Under the pieces are notes generated by a model that worked only from the letters and a program-made list of their open reading frames with translations, ran no database searches and was not told the origin of the DNA. Both the position numbers and the translations under genes were made by a program. Below, in pieces: positions 1 through 6,816 of a stretch of DNA of 7,839 bases (positions within the stretch are counted from its first letter, which is position 1; every line of letters begins with the position of its first letter). Origin of the DNA: Zavarzinia sp. (lineage in GTDB: Bacteria > Pseudomonadota > Alphaproteobacteria > Zavarziniales > Zavarziniaceae); contig JAQVKV010000075.1 in NCBI GenBank assembly GCA_028694545.1, positions 1 through 7,839 on the forward strand, in the 5' to 3' direction.

Positions 1-467
1 TCGAACCCCCGATCAAGACCTGCCTGATGCCGCAGCTCGCCGGCAAGAAGCTCTGCCTTGTTTCGGTGCTGCGCGCGGGCGAGGGGCTGTTGTCCGGCAT
101 GCTCGACATCCTGCCGGCGGCCCGGGTCGGCCATGTCGGCCTCTACCGCGATCCCGCGACCCTGCAGGCGGTCGAATATTTCATGAAACTGCCGCGCGAC
201 ATCGACGAACGCCTGGCCATCGTGCTCGATCCCATGCTGGCGACGGGCAATTCGGCGATCGCCGCCGTGCAGAAGGTGAAGGACGCCGGCTGCACCTCGA
301 TCAAGTTCTGTTCGCTGCTCTCGGCGCCGGAAGGGGTTGCCGCTCTGCGTGCCGCTCATCCCGACGTCACGGTCTATACCGCGGCGATCGACGAATGCCT
401 GAACGATCACGGCTATATCGTGCCCGGTCTCGGCGACGCGGGTGATCGCCTGTTCGGCACGAAATAG
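1..467 (+). CDS. upp: Uracil phosphoribosyltransferase, 5' end missing (C-terminal 154 residues)
   Basis: This cytosolic enzyme makes UMP from uracil and PRPP in pyrimidine salvage. The reading frame is open from the first bases of the window (first full codon at position 3), so the gene starts upstream; the family is about 208 residues long and roughly 55 N-terminal residues are missing. The ATG at position 27 lies inside the conserved region and is not the true start. Visible family landmarks are [15 protein letters not shown], the [14 protein letters not shown] segment (here [10 protein letters not shown]), the PRPP-binding loop [10 protein letters not shown], and the C-terminal uracil-binding segment [18 protein letters not shown]. 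The PRPP loop has Asn where E. coli has the second Gly of ATGGS, which I take as a natural variant. The gene converges on the carboxypeptidase gene, with a hairpin terminator between. Identity is close to certain from residue-level similarity to known Upp. Confidence 0.96.
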   Translation, partial: EPPIKTCLMPQLAGKKLCLVSVLRAGEGLLSGMLDILPAARVGHVGLYRDPATLQAVEYFMKLPRDIDERLAIVLDPMLATGNSAIAAVQKVKDAGCTSIKFCSLLSAPEGVAALRAAHPDVTVYTAAIDECLNDHGYIVPGLGDAGDRLFGTK

Positions 468-480
468 AAAGAGGCGCGAA

Positions 481-503
481 GACCGCCCGCGGTGCGGGCG
501 GTC
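481..503. terminator. Bidirectional hairpin terminator between upp and the carboxypeptidase gene
   Basis: A perfect 10-bp inverted repeat (GACCGCCCGC, loop GGT, GCGGGCGGTC) lies in the 49-bp gap between two convergent genes. On the + strand no T-run follows. On the - strand the hairpin is followed by a pyrimidine-rich stretch (TTCGCGCCTCTTTC), so it resembles an intrinsic terminator more for the carboxypeptidase transcript. Position and stem quality support termination in both directions; this was not tested by folding. Confidence 0.7.
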
Positions 504-516
504 CTGGGAGCAGTGC

Positions 517-2055
517 TCAGTCGGATGTGCCGGCGGCGGCGGTCGCGACGGCCGACGGCATCTTCAGGGCGATGCAGGACACCGACTTCTGGCGCAGGGA
601 CAGGCAGGCCTGACGTGCCCCATTCTCGGTCAGGCCGACGAAGCGGGCGCGATAGATGGTGCCCTTGTCGTCCGTGCCCTGGTGTACGGCCATGCGGACG
701 TCGCTCAGCAGCGAGGGGGCGAGGCGGGTCGCGGTATGCAGGTGATCGATCGCCGCGTCCTGACGGCGGAATGCACCGATCTGCACGCCCCAGGTTTCGC
801 CGCTGGCGGCACGCTCACGCGCCTCGACCAGCTGGGCGTCCAGCGTGTTGGCGGCGACCACGGCGGGCGCGGCCGGACGCGGCGTCGGCGCCACAGGCAG
901 TTCGACGGCGGCCGTGATCGTCTCCACCGCCGGTTCGGGGGCCGGGGTCCCGCTGTAGTCGGCCTCCGCCTCGTCTTCCTCGCCACGTGTGATTTCAGCG
1001 ACCTTGGCGTCGAGGGCGGCGGCGGCAAGCGCGATGTCGGCTGGCGCCGGCTTGGTGGAGGGCACGACCTCGGGCTTCACGGGGGCGCTGGCGACCGCGG
1101 TGGCGCGTGGCGCCGATACCGCGCTCGGCAGGATCACCGGGGCACGTGCCACCAGTTCGGGCTTGGTCTTCAGGCGCAGGAAGGCGGCGTCGAGCAGTTC
1201 GATCATGCGGTCGTCGCGCGCCTTGGCGGAGGAGCCGCCGAAGATGGCGCCCACCAGATGGGTGCCGTCGCGCCGGACCGAGACCACGAGATTGAAGCCG
1301 GACGCCCGGATATAGCCGGTCTTGATGCCGTTGGTGCCCTGATAGCGCCCCAGCATGCGGTTATGATTGGTGATCACCTTGCCGCCGAAGCGCCACTTCT
1401 GGGTCGAGAACATCTCGTAATAGTCGGGGTAGTCGCGCATCAGGGCGAGGCCAAGGCGCGCCATGTCGTAGGCGCTGGTCACCTGTTCGTCGTTCGGCAG
1501 GCCGTTGGCGTTGCGGAACAGGGTGTCCTGCATGCCGAGTTCGCGGGCACGCGCCGTCATGCGCGCGGCGAAGGCTTCCTCGGACCCGGCGATCGCCTCG
1601 GCCAGTACGACGGACATGTCGTTCGCGGACAAGGTGATGAGCGACATGATCGCGTCCTTCACCTTGATGGTCTGGCCCGGGCGCAGGCCAAGCTTGGTCG
1701 GCGGGCGCGATGCGGCGTTGGCCGAGACCGTGAGGCGCTGGTCCATGGTCAGCGCGCCGGCTTTCAGGGCGTCGAAGGTCATGTAGATTGTCATCATCTT
1801 GGTCAGCGACGCCGGGTGGCGCTTGGCCGAGGGGCTGTCGGACAGGATGACGTGACCGGTCGAGGCGTCGAGGATGACGGCTGAATAGGGAGCGCGGGCA
1901 AGCGCCGGCGCGGCGCTGGCGACAAAGGCGCAGAAGAGGGCGAGGGCGAGGAGCGCAGGCGGGCGCGACCGCCGCGCGGTGATCCGCGCCGGTTTGGTCT
2001 GGCCCGTTCTCGTCAGGCCCAGTGCCGAAATGACTCGTGAAAGCGTCCCCTGCAT
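517..2055 (-). CDS. Secreted D-alanyl-D-alanine carboxypeptidase (peptidase S11) with C-terminal SPOR domain
   Basis: A penicillin-binding-protein-type serine peptidase that removes the terminal D-Ala from peptidoglycan pentapeptides in the periplasm. In the 512-residue product, residues 1-53 form a long signal peptide (basic N-region, hydrophobic core PPALLALALFCAF, likely cleavage after APALA). The catalytic triad motifs of the S11 family are all present: SLTK (Ser83, Lys86), SAN (143-145) and KTG (245-247). An Ala/Pro/Glu-rich linker (about 300-418) leads to a SPOR domain (about 420-498, starting WGVQIGAF), which in this family binds denuded septal glycan. The membrane-anchoring C-terminal domain of PBP5 is replaced by this linker and SPOR module. 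I chose the ATG at 2055 because AGGGG lies 7 nt upstream; an in-frame ATG at 2073 (6 residues longer) has no such site. Closest named relatives are DacF/DacA-like proteins. It diverges from the lipoprotein gene. Confidence 0.93.
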   Translation of the reverse strand: MQGTLSRVISALGLTRTGQTKPARITARRSRPPALLALALFCAFVASAAPALARAPYSAVILDASTGHVILSDSPSAKRHPASLTKMMTIYMTFDALKAGALTMDQRLTVSANAASRPPTKLGLRPGQTIKVKDAIMSLITLSANDMSVVLAEAIAGSEEAFAARMTARARELGMQDTLFRNANGLPNDEQVTSAYDMARLGLALMRDYPDYYEMFSTQKWRFGGKVITNHNRMLGRYQGTNGIKTGYIRASGFNLVVSVRRDGTHLVGAIFGGSSAKARDDRMIELLDAAFLRLKTKPELVARAPVILPSAVSAPRATAVASAPVKPEVVPSTKPAPADIALAAAALDAKVAEITRGEEDEAEADYSGTPAPEPAVETITAAVELPVAPTPRPAAPAVVAANTLDAQLVEARERAASGETWGVQIGAFRRQDAAIDHLHTATRLAPSLLSDVRMAVHQGTDDKGTIYRARFVGLTENGARQACLSLRQKSVSCIALKMPSAVATAAAGTSD

Positions 2056-2144
2056 CGGTTCGCCCCTGCACATGAATTCGCCCGCTGAAACGATAAGAGG
2101 CGATCGTCGGAATGTCCATGGAATCCGTAGCTTGTGGGGTATTA

Positions 2145-2161
2145 TTGAGTTCAGGACTCAA
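2145..2161. promoter_or_regulatory. Short inverted repeat in the divergent carboxypeptidase/lipoprotein intergenic region
   Basis: TTGAGT-TCAGG-ACTCAA is a perfect 6-bp inverted repeat with a 5-bp spacer, about midway between two divergent starts (2055 on -, 2263 on +). A further CTCAAG follows about 8 bp away. The placement suits a shared operator, but I recognise no regulator consensus. It does not fit FNR (TTGAT-N4-ATCAA). A 6-bp repeat is short enough to be chance. I found no convincing -35/-10 pair for either gene here; TATTAT at 2140-2145 is -10-like on the + strand but lacks a good -35. Confidence 0.25.
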
Positions 2162-2262
2162 GGCATGCCCTCAAGTCGCCAAAATTTCGCCTGCTTCGCG
2201 GCGCAAGGGGGTGGCGCAATGCCGCCGGGATGTTGTGCCGGTCGGCTGACGGAGGCGGTGGT

Positions 2263-2952
2263 ATGACAAAGCATCGAGCCTGGCGCGGGGGGCTGACACT
2301 CGTGGCGCTGGCTGTTCTCGGGGCCTGCGCCCCCCACGGCGCCGTTACCAGCAACCTGGGGCGCCTGCCGACCTGGAACCGCTATCTCGCGGGGGATGAC
2401 GTGCGGCAGGCCTGCGAGGCCGGCGGCCCCGATCGTATCCGCTTCGTCTATAATGCCGTCTGGCGCGAGCAGGTCCGGGCCTACGAGGTTGCCGTTACCG
2501 ATTACGGGGCGCGGGTCGACCAGTTCGTCTGGGGGGCGGGGGCGCTGATCGCGGCCAGTGCCAACGGTCCCGAACTGGCCGCGACCAAGGCCAGCGTCGG
2601 TATCCACAAGGCGCGTCTCGCCCGGCTTGAGCAGGCTATGGCCGAGTCCGGTGTCGACGGGCCGGCGCCCGCCGGTGCGTTTCTGCGCTCGGATAATTTC
2701 TACTGGGTGGTCGCGTCCTGCCGGGCCGGACGCTTCCATTTCAATGCCTTCCAGTCGGGGGATGGTCGTTTCGAGGCCTTGAGTTTCCCCGCGCAGCTGA
2801 TCGACGCCGATCGTACGGGGGTCGCCGTCAACCCGCCCCGGCGGCTCGATCTGCCGCCGCTCGCCGGTGCGCCGGCGGGGGCTTTCGACGACGACCGGCC
2901 CTTCACGGTCCATGTTTCCGACAATGGTCTCGACGTAGCGCGCTGGGATTGA
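2263..2952 (+). CDS. Putative outer-membrane lipoprotein of unknown function
   Basis: A 229-residue protein that I cannot assign to a family. The ATG at 2263 is preceded by GGAGG with 7-nt spacing, which decides the start over an in-frame ATG at 2230. The N-terminus is a lipoprotein signal peptide: basic MTKHRAWRGG, hydrophobic LTLVALAVLG, then the lipobox LGAC with Cys22 as the lipidated residue. Residue +2 is Ala, not Asp, so by the E. coli Lol rule it would go to the outer membrane. The mature part has no further membrane segment. It holds a mixed helical region (about residues 55-125, e.g. AVWREQVRAYEVAVTDYGARVDQFVWG) and a C-terminal part richer in beta-like and proline segments. One Cys pair is visible (Cys39 in RQACEAGG and a later one in VASCRAGR), which could form a periplasmic disulfide. 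The gene stands alone between a divergent carboxypeptidase gene and the phasin gene, so context gives little about its role. Confidence 0.82.
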   Translation: MTKHRAWRGGLTLVALAVLGACAPHGAVTSNLGRLPTWNRYLAGDDVRQACEAGGPDRIRFVYNAVWREQVRAYEVAVTDYGARVDQFVWGAGALIAASANGPELAATKASVGIHKARLARLEQAMAESGVDGPAPAGAFLRSDNFYWVVASCRAGRFHFNAFQSGDGRFEALSFPAQLIDADRTGVAVNPPRRLDLPPLAGAPAGAFDDDRPFTVHVSDNGLDVARWD

Positions 2953-2985
2953 TCTTCCGGACGTTCTCCGTCTTTCGTCGAATTT

Positions 2986-3002
2986 TTGCTGCAATGCAAC
3001 AA
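2986..3002. promoter_or_regulatory. PhaR-like operator upstream of the phasin gene
   Basis: TTGCTGCA-A-TGCAACAA is a 17-bp near-perfect palindrome (one mismatched pair in 8-bp arms). It closely resembles the CTGC-N3-GCAG site bound by the polyhydroxyalkanoate-responsive repressor PhaR in Paracoccus and Rhodobacter; here it reads CTGC-AAT-GCAA. It lies just upstream of a -35-like TTGACT (3009-3014), and the next gene is a phasin, the classic PhaR target. A second half-site in inverted orientation, TTGCAGCA, is at 3052-3059. The assignment rests on motif and context. Confidence 0.6.
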
Positions 3003-3008
3003 TGCCCC

Positions 3009-3037
3009 TTGACTTCGGGGGGTATTGGTCCGACCTT
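3009..3037 (+). promoter_or_regulatory. Candidate phasin promoter
   Basis: TTGACT at 3009-3014 is a good -35 element (CTTGAC form as in alphaproteobacterial housekeeping promoters). At 17-bp spacing the -10 position reads GACCTT, a poor match. The weak -10 keeps confidence low. The site sits between the PhaR-like palindrome and the downstream half-site, which is where a repressed phasin promoter would be expected. It would give a leader of about 160 nt containing an 8-bp hairpin (3119-3126 with 3132-3139). Confidence 0.3.
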
Positions 3038-3201
3038 TAGCCCATACCGCGTTGCAGCATGTCCATCCGCTCGGTGGGTCCGGCGATCAGGGCATGGTGG
3101 GCGACGCCGTAGGACTGACGCGGTGCATGTCGCACCGCGACGGCGGGCCGGCGCAGGTAGGCCGACCTGTCCCACGAAGCAAACGCGAACGAGGGATCGT
3201 T

Positions 3202-3663
3202 ATGGCCACCAAAACCAAAGCCGCCAAACCGGAGACCACTGCAGTGAGCGATACCGCCACCGAAACCATCAAGGCGACCACCGAACAGGTGAAGGGCAAG
3301 ATCGACCAGGCCCTGAAGGCGTTCGAGGATGCCGGCTCCGTGTCGAAGGACACCTACGAAGCCTTCGTCTCGTCCTTCAACATCACGGCGAAGGGCCTCG
3401 AGGGCGTGACCGCCGAGTCGAGCGCCTATGCGAAGAAGTCCCTCGAGGACCTCGTCGCCGTATCCAAGGCCGTCGTCGGCGCGAAGAGCCTGCGTGAAGT
3501 CGTCGATCTGCAGAACGACTACACCAAGGCCGCCTTCGACGCCTTCCTCGCCTACACCAACAAGATCGGCGAGATGACCGTGCAGTTCACGCAGGAAGCG
3601 GTCGAGCCGGTCAGCGCGCAGCTCGGCACCGTCTTCAAGAAGTTTGCCCAGCCGGTCGCCTGA
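3202..3663 (+). CDS. Phasin family protein (polyhydroxyalkanoate granule-associated)
   Basis: A 153-residue, Lys/Ala/Glu-rich, almost wholly helical protein of the alphaproteobacterial phasin type (Phasin_2-like). Phasins coat the surface of intracellular PHA/PHB granules and control their size and number. The N-terminus (about 1-25) is a low-complexity, charged [13 protein letters not shown] stretch. Residues about 25-145 form amphipathic helices with family-typical segments such as [48 protein letters not shown] and [14 protein letters not shown]. There is no signal peptide and no Cys. The ATG at 3202 has GAGGG 6 nt upstream; reading further upstream runs into non-coding leader sequence. 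It appears monocistronic, with a PhaR-like operator upstream and strong hairpins downstream. I am confident of the family but not of the paralogue, so no symbol is given. Confidence 0.92.
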   Translation: MATKTKAAKPETTAVSDTATETIKATTEQVKGKIDQALKAFEDAGSVSKDTYEAFVSSFNITAKGLEGVTAESSAYAKKSLEDLVAVSKAVVGAKSLREVVDLQNDYTKAAFDAFLAYTNKIGEMTVQFTQEAVEPVSAQLGTVFKKFAQPVA

Positions 3664-3669
3664 CCTGCT

Positions 3670-3686
3670 GCCGGCGAAGCGCCGGC
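3670..3686 (+). terminator. First hairpin downstream of the phasin gene
   Basis: A perfect 7-bp stem (GCCGGCG, loop AAG, CGCCGGC) begins 6 nt after the phasin stop and is followed by TTGCTTA. The tail is only mildly T-rich, so this may stabilise the 3' end and may not terminate alone. A stronger hairpin follows about 45 nt later. Confidence 0.45.
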
Positions 3687-3732
3687 TTGCTTACCATGGC
3701 CGGCGCAGTTCGTTTGCGTCGCTTGAGTGCCG

Positions 3733-3768
3733 ATGCCGGCGCGGTTTCCGCGCCGGCATTTGCCGTTT
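3733..3768 (+). terminator. Strong hairpin terminator downstream of the phasin gene
   Basis: A perfect 12-bp stem, ATGCCGGCGCGG and CCGCGCCGGCAT, with a TTT loop, is followed by TTGCCGTTT. Stem length, GC content and the T-rich tail fit an intrinsic terminator closing the phasin transcript, about 70 nt after its stop codon. The candidate clpS promoter starts about 40 bp further on. Confidence 0.7.
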
Positions 3769-3810
3769 GGGGGGCATCGGCGCGCATGGCCGCCCTTCCG
3801 GTGTCCGATC

Positions 3811-3838
3811 TTGTCAAGCGTGGGAATTCGCGCAGAAT
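3811..3838 (+). promoter_or_regulatory. Candidate promoter for clpS-clpA
   Basis: TTGTCA (5 of 6 bases of the TTGACA consensus) is separated by 16 bp from CAGAAT (4 of 6 of TATAAT). It is the best promoter-like pair in the region between the phasin terminator and clpS. It predicts transcription starting near 3845 and a 5' leader of about 135 nt. The CTTG core could also suit an alphaproteobacterial heat-shock sigma factor, which would make sense for clpSA, but the -10 part is not decisive. Confidence 0.4.
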
Positions 3839-3879
3839 CGGGGGCAAGGGTGCTGGCCGACGGCGGCCGAAACCACCTC

Positions 3880-3940
3880 GGAAGCAAACGGGCCGCGAAG
3901 CACCATCACAATGGTGCTGGAAATGATGCCCGGGGCTTCC
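3880..3940 (+). ncRNA. Nested stem-loop in the predicted clpS 5' leader (candidate cis-acting RNA)
   Basis: Three perfectly complementary helices nest inside each other: GGAAGC (3880-3885) with GCTTCC (3935-3940), CGGGC (3889-3893) with GCCCG (3928-3932), and AGCACCAT (3899-3906) with ATGGTGCT (3911-3918) closed by a CACA loop. Together they give 19 base pairs with internal loops, ending 39 nt before the clpS start. I recognise no known riboswitch or thermometer class. In GC-rich DNA such folds can occur by chance. Confidence 0.35.
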
Positions 3941-3979
3941 TACCTTCTACAGACGTTCCAATTCGTGATACCCGCCCAT

Positions 3980-4348
3980 ATGAGCAGCATGTCCGATTCC
4001 AGAACCGATCGTCCAGCCGGCGGCCCCGTCAGGGCCGCCGGGGGCGAGGATGACCACAACACCGGTCTCCTCACGGCGACGCGCCCCAAGACGGCGCGGC
4101 CTTCGATGTACCGCGTGCTGCTGCTGAACGACGATTACACCCCCATGGAATTCGTCGTCCACGTGCTTGAGCGCTTCTTCCACAAGAACCAGGAAGAGGC
4201 GACCCAGATCATGCTTCATGTCCATCAGAAGGGAGTCGGTGTCTGCGGTGTCTTCACCTACGAGGTGGCGGAGACGAAAGTGACCCAGGTGGTTGATTTC
4301 GCCCGTCGACACCAGCATCCCCTTCAATGCACCATGGAGAAGGAATAG
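3980..4348 (+). CDS. clpS: ATP-dependent Clp protease adaptor ClpS
   Basis: Cytosolic adaptor that binds N-degron substrates (bulky hydrophobic N-terminal residues) and delivers them to ClpA for degradation by ClpAP. The 122-residue product has a disordered N-terminal extension (about 1-38, [21 protein letters not shown]) that in this family engages the ClpA pore, then the ClpS core. Ligand-binding residues known from E. coli are conserved: Asn50-Asp51-Asp52 in [13 protein letters not shown], gatekeeper Met56, and Met78 and His82 in IMLHVHQKG. The core ends in the typical [12 protein letters not shown] and [10 protein letters not shown]. Start choice is uncertain: ATG 3980 and ATG 3989 both fit homologous N-termini (MSD...), neither has a clear Shine-Dalgarno site, and in-frame ATGs at 3911, 3923 and 3926 exist further upstream. 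clpA follows after 105 nt. Confidence 0.95.
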   Translation: MSSMSDSRTDRPAGGPVRAAGGEDDHNTGLLTATRPKTARPSMYRVLLLNDDYTPMEFVVHVLERFFHKNQEEATQIMLHVHQKGVGVCGVFTYEVAETKVTQVVDFARRHQHPLQCTMEKE

Positions 4349-4412
4349 GCGCGTCGGGCCTTCCGCCAGCCCGCGTGTCTGCCGGCCCTCCGACGAGGGA
4401 TCCGGCCCCTGT

Positions 4413-4431
4413 GACCGCCCGTCCGGCGGTC
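4413..4431 (+). other. Hairpin in the clpS-clpA spacer
   Basis: A perfect 7-bp inverted repeat, GACCGCC-CGTCC-GGCGGTC, ends 10 nt before the clpA ribosome binding site (GGGAGG, 4442-4447). No T-run follows, so I do not call it a terminator. It could tune translation or protect the mRNA between the two cistrons, or be a chance product of GC-rich sequence. Confidence 0.3.
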
Positions 4432-4453
4432 GGCGCAAAGTGGGAGGTGTGCC

Positions 4454-6808
4454 TTGCCGTCTTTTTCGCGCAGCCTCGAGAAGTCCTTGCACAGGGCTTT
4501 GGCGCTCGCCAACGAGCGCAACCATGAATTCGCGACCCTCGAACATCTCCTGCTGGCCCTTATCGACGACAGCGATGCGGCCACCGTCATGCAGGCGTGC
4601 AACGTCGATCTCGACCTGCTGCGCCGGCAACTGACCGCCTATATCGAGACCGAGCTGGAGGGCCTCGTCGTCGATCAGGACGAGGATGCGAAGCCGACCA
4701 CCGGGTTCCAGCGCGTCATCCAGCGCGCTGTGATTCACGTCCAGTCGTCCGGCCGCGACCAGGTGACGGGGGCGAACGTGCTCGTCGCCATCTTCGGGGA
4801 ACGGGAGTCTCACGCGGCCTATTTCCTCCAGGAACAGGACATGACCCGTCTGGACGCGGTCAGTTACATCAGCCACGGCGTCGCCAAGCGTCCCGGCCTC
4901 GGCGAGACCCGTGCCGTGCGTGGTGCCGACGAGGAGGGGGCGGGCGATCCGAACGCCCAGCGCCGCCAGGGCGAAGCCAGCGCTCCGCGCAAGGGCGAGG
5001 CGCTTGCGACCTATGCCGTCAACCTCAACCGCAAGGCGGCGGATGGACGGATCGATCCCGTGATCGGGCGCGAGGCCGAGATCGAGCGTACCATCCAGAT
5101 CCTGTGCCGCCGCCAGAAGAACAATCCGCTGCTGGTCGGCGATCCTGGTGTCGGCAAGACCGCGATCGCGGAAGGTCTCGCCCTCAAGATCGTCGAGGGC
5201 GAGGTGCCGGAGGTTCTGCTGAACGCCGTCATCTATTCGCTCGACATGGGCACGCTGCTCGCCGGCACGCGCTATCGCGGCGATTTCGAGGAACGCCTGA
5301 AGGCCGTGATCGCCGAGATCGAACAGTCGCCGGGCGCTATCCTCTTCATCGACGAGATTCACACGGTGATCGGCGCCGGCGCCACGTCGGGCGGTTCGAT
5401 GGACGCGTCCAACCTGCTGAAGCCCGCCCTTGCCCAAGGCTCGTTGCGTTGCATCGGCTCGACCACCTACAAGGAGTTCCGCTCCTACTTCGAGAAGGAC
5501 AGGGCGCTGCTCCGCCGTTTCCAGAAGATCGATGTGAACGAGCCCTCGATCCCGGATTCGGTGAAGATCCTCAAGGGGCTCAAGCCCTATTTCGAGGAAC
5601 ACCACCAGGTGCGTTACACCAACGACGCCATCAAGGCGGCGGTGGAACTGGCGGCGAAATACATCAACGACCGCAAGCTGCCCGACAAGGCGATCGACGT
5701 GATCGACGAATCCGGTGCCGCCCAGATGCTGCTGTCGCCGGCCAAGCGCCGCAAGACGATCGGGGTCAAGGAGATCGAGGCGGTGGTCGCCAAGATCGCC
5801 CGCATCCCGCCGAAGTCGGTATCGAAGGACGACAAGGCTCTCCTCGCCAACATGGAGAAGGAACTGCGCCGCGTGGTCTATGGCCAGGACGCGGCGATCA
5901 CCGCGCTCTCGGCCTCGATCAAGCTCGCCCGCGCAGGGTTGCGCGAGGGGGAGAAGCCCATTGGCTCCTACCTCTTCTCGGGGCCGACGGGCGTCGGCAA
6001 GACCGAGGTCGCGCGCCAGCTTGCCAAGATCCTGGGCGTGGAACTCATCCGTTTCGACATGTCGGAATATATGGAGCGCCACACGGTCTCGCGCCTGATC
6101 GGTGCCCCCCCGGGTTACGTCGGCTTCGACCAGGGCGGGCTGCTGACCGATGCGATCGATCAGCATCCGCATTGCGTGCTGCTGCTTGACGAGATCGAGA
6201 AGGCCCATCCGGACCTGTTCAACATTCTTCTGCAGGTTATGGATCACGGCAAGCTGACGGACCACAACGGCAAGAAGATCGATTTCCGCAACGTAGTCCT
6301 GATCATGACCACCAACGCGGGCGCGGCCGAGGCGGCGAAGCCGGCGATCGGTTTCGGTCGGTCCTTCAACGAGGGGGCCGACGAGGATGCGATCAAGCGT
6401 CTGTTCACACCGGAGTTCCGCAACCGGTTGGACGCGGTGGTGCCCTTCTCGGGCCTGACGCCGGAGATCATTTCGAAGGTCGTCGACAAGTTCATCGCCG
6501 AGCTGGAGTTCCAGCTCGCCGATCGCGGCGTCGATATCACCGTGTCCCAGGCCGCCCGCAGCCATCTGGCCGAAACCGGTTTCGACCCGGCCTTCGGCGC
6601 CCGCCCGCTGGCGCGTGTCATCGCTGAACGGGTGAAGAAGCCGCTGGCGGATGACCTGCTGTTCGGGAAGCTGACGCGGGGCGGTTCGGTCCATGTCGAC
6701 TTCAAGGACGGCCAGCTTGTCTTCGAGGTGGAGGCGGCCAAGCGTCCGCCCACCACCGAGGAGGACGAGGGCGATGCCGCGGAACGGACGCCTGAACTGA
6801 CCCACTGA
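4454..6808 (+). CDS. clpA: ATP-dependent Clp protease ATP-binding subunit ClpA
   Basis: AAA+ unfoldase that forms a hexamer, unfolds substrates brought by ClpS or carrying degrons, and threads them into ClpP. The 784-residue product has full family architecture. The Clp N-domain (about 1-145) begins [20 protein letters not shown], and a charged linker (about 150-182) follows. NBD1 has Walker A GDPGVGKT (229-236), pore loop GTRYRG (271-276) and Walker B ILFIDE (296-301). NBD2 has Walker A GPTGVGKT (510-517), pore loop GYVG (554-557), Walker B VLLLDE (575-580), arginine-finger region FRNRLD (655-660) and sensor 2 GAR (715-717). An acidic tail ends the protein. The start is TTG at 4454: GGGAGG lies 6 nt upstream and the protein begins exactly where homologues do ([10 protein letters not shown]). 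No in-frame ATG is nearby before the conserved sequence. It follows clpS and is probably co-transcribed. Confidence 0.97.
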   Translation: MPSFSRSLEKSLHRALALANERNHEFATLEHLLLALIDDSDAATVMQACNVDLDLLRRQLTAYIETELEGLVVDQDEDAKPTTGFQRVIQRAVIHVQSSGRDQVTGANVLVAIFGERESHAAYFLQEQDMTRLDAVSYISHGVAKRPGLGETRAVRGADEEGAGDPNAQRRQGEASAPRKGEALATYAVNLNRKAADGRIDPVIGREAEIERTIQILCRRQKNNPLLVGDPGVGKTAIAEGLALKIVEGEVPEVLLNAVIYSLDMGTLLAGTRYRGDFEERLKAVIAEIEQSPGAILFIDEIHTVIGAGATSGGSMDASNLLKPALAQGSLRCIGSTTYKEFRSYFEKDRALLRRFQKIDVNEPSIPDSVKILKGLKPYFEEHHQVRYTNDAIKAAVELAAKYINDRKLPDKAIDVIDESGAAQMLLSPAKRRKTIGVKEIEAVVAKIARIPPKSVSKDDKALLANMEKELRRVVYGQDAAITALSASIKLARAGLREGEKPIGSYLFSGPTGVGKTEVARQLAKILGVELIRFDMSEYMERHTVSRLIGAPPGYVGFDQGGLLTDAIDQHPHCVLLLDEIEKAHPDLFNILLQVMDHGKLTDHNGKKIDFRNVVLIMTTNAGAAEAAKPAIGFGRSFNEGADEDAIKRLFTPEFRNRLDAVVPFSGLTPEIISKVVDKFIAELEFQLADRGVDITVSQAARSHLAETGFDPAFGARPLARVIAERVKKPLADDLLFGKLTRGGSVHVDFKDGQLVFEVEAAKRPPTTEEDEGDAAERTPELTH

Positions 6809-6816
6809 GACGGCGC

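Larger units (their letters stand above)
3664..3979. other. 316-bp non-coding stretch between the phasin gene and clpS
   Basis: I see no supportable gene here. The open frames crossing it are long-frame artefacts of GC-rich DNA without ribosome binding sites or recognisable protein sequence. From left to right it holds two terminator-like hairpins for the phasin gene, a candidate promoter at 3811-3838, and a nested stem-loop at 3880-3940 in the predicted clpS leader. Confidence 0.7.

Noticed and set aside
27..467. A complete short gene starting at the ATG at position 27
   Set aside because: The frame is open to the window edge, and the residues before this Met continue the uracil phosphoribosyltransferase alignment, so the Met is internal.
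442..1884. A 480-codon open frame on the + strand opposite the carboxypeptidase gene
   Set aside because: The translation is Gly/Arg/His/Ala-rich with no family resemblance, it crosses the terminator and the convergent gene, and the carboxypeptidase motifs on the - strand account for the coding signal.
2140..2145. TATTAT as the -10 element of a promoter for the lipoprotein gene
   Set aside because: Five of six bases match, but no -35-like hexamer occurs at 16-18 bp and there is no extended -10 TG, so I do not annotate a promoter.
2145..2161. A second FNR/FixK site in the carboxypeptidase/lipoprotein intergenic region
   Set aside because: The half-sites read TTGAG/CTCAA with the wrong base at the fifth position and a 7-bp spacing in place of 4.
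2158..2994. A 278-codon - strand frame opposite the lipoprotein gene
   Set aside because: No start signal and no recognisable protein; the + strand frame has a perfect ribosome binding site and a lipoprotein signal peptide.
4349..4453. A terminator or separate promoter between clpS and clpA
   Set aside because: The spacer has GC-rich stems but no T-run, and no -35/-10 pair was convincing, so co-transcription is the simpler reading.
4597..6189. A 530-codon + strand frame inside clpA
   Set aside because: It is an out-of-frame shadow, Arg/Pro/Gly-rich, lying wholly within a gene whose correct frame carries every ClpA motif.
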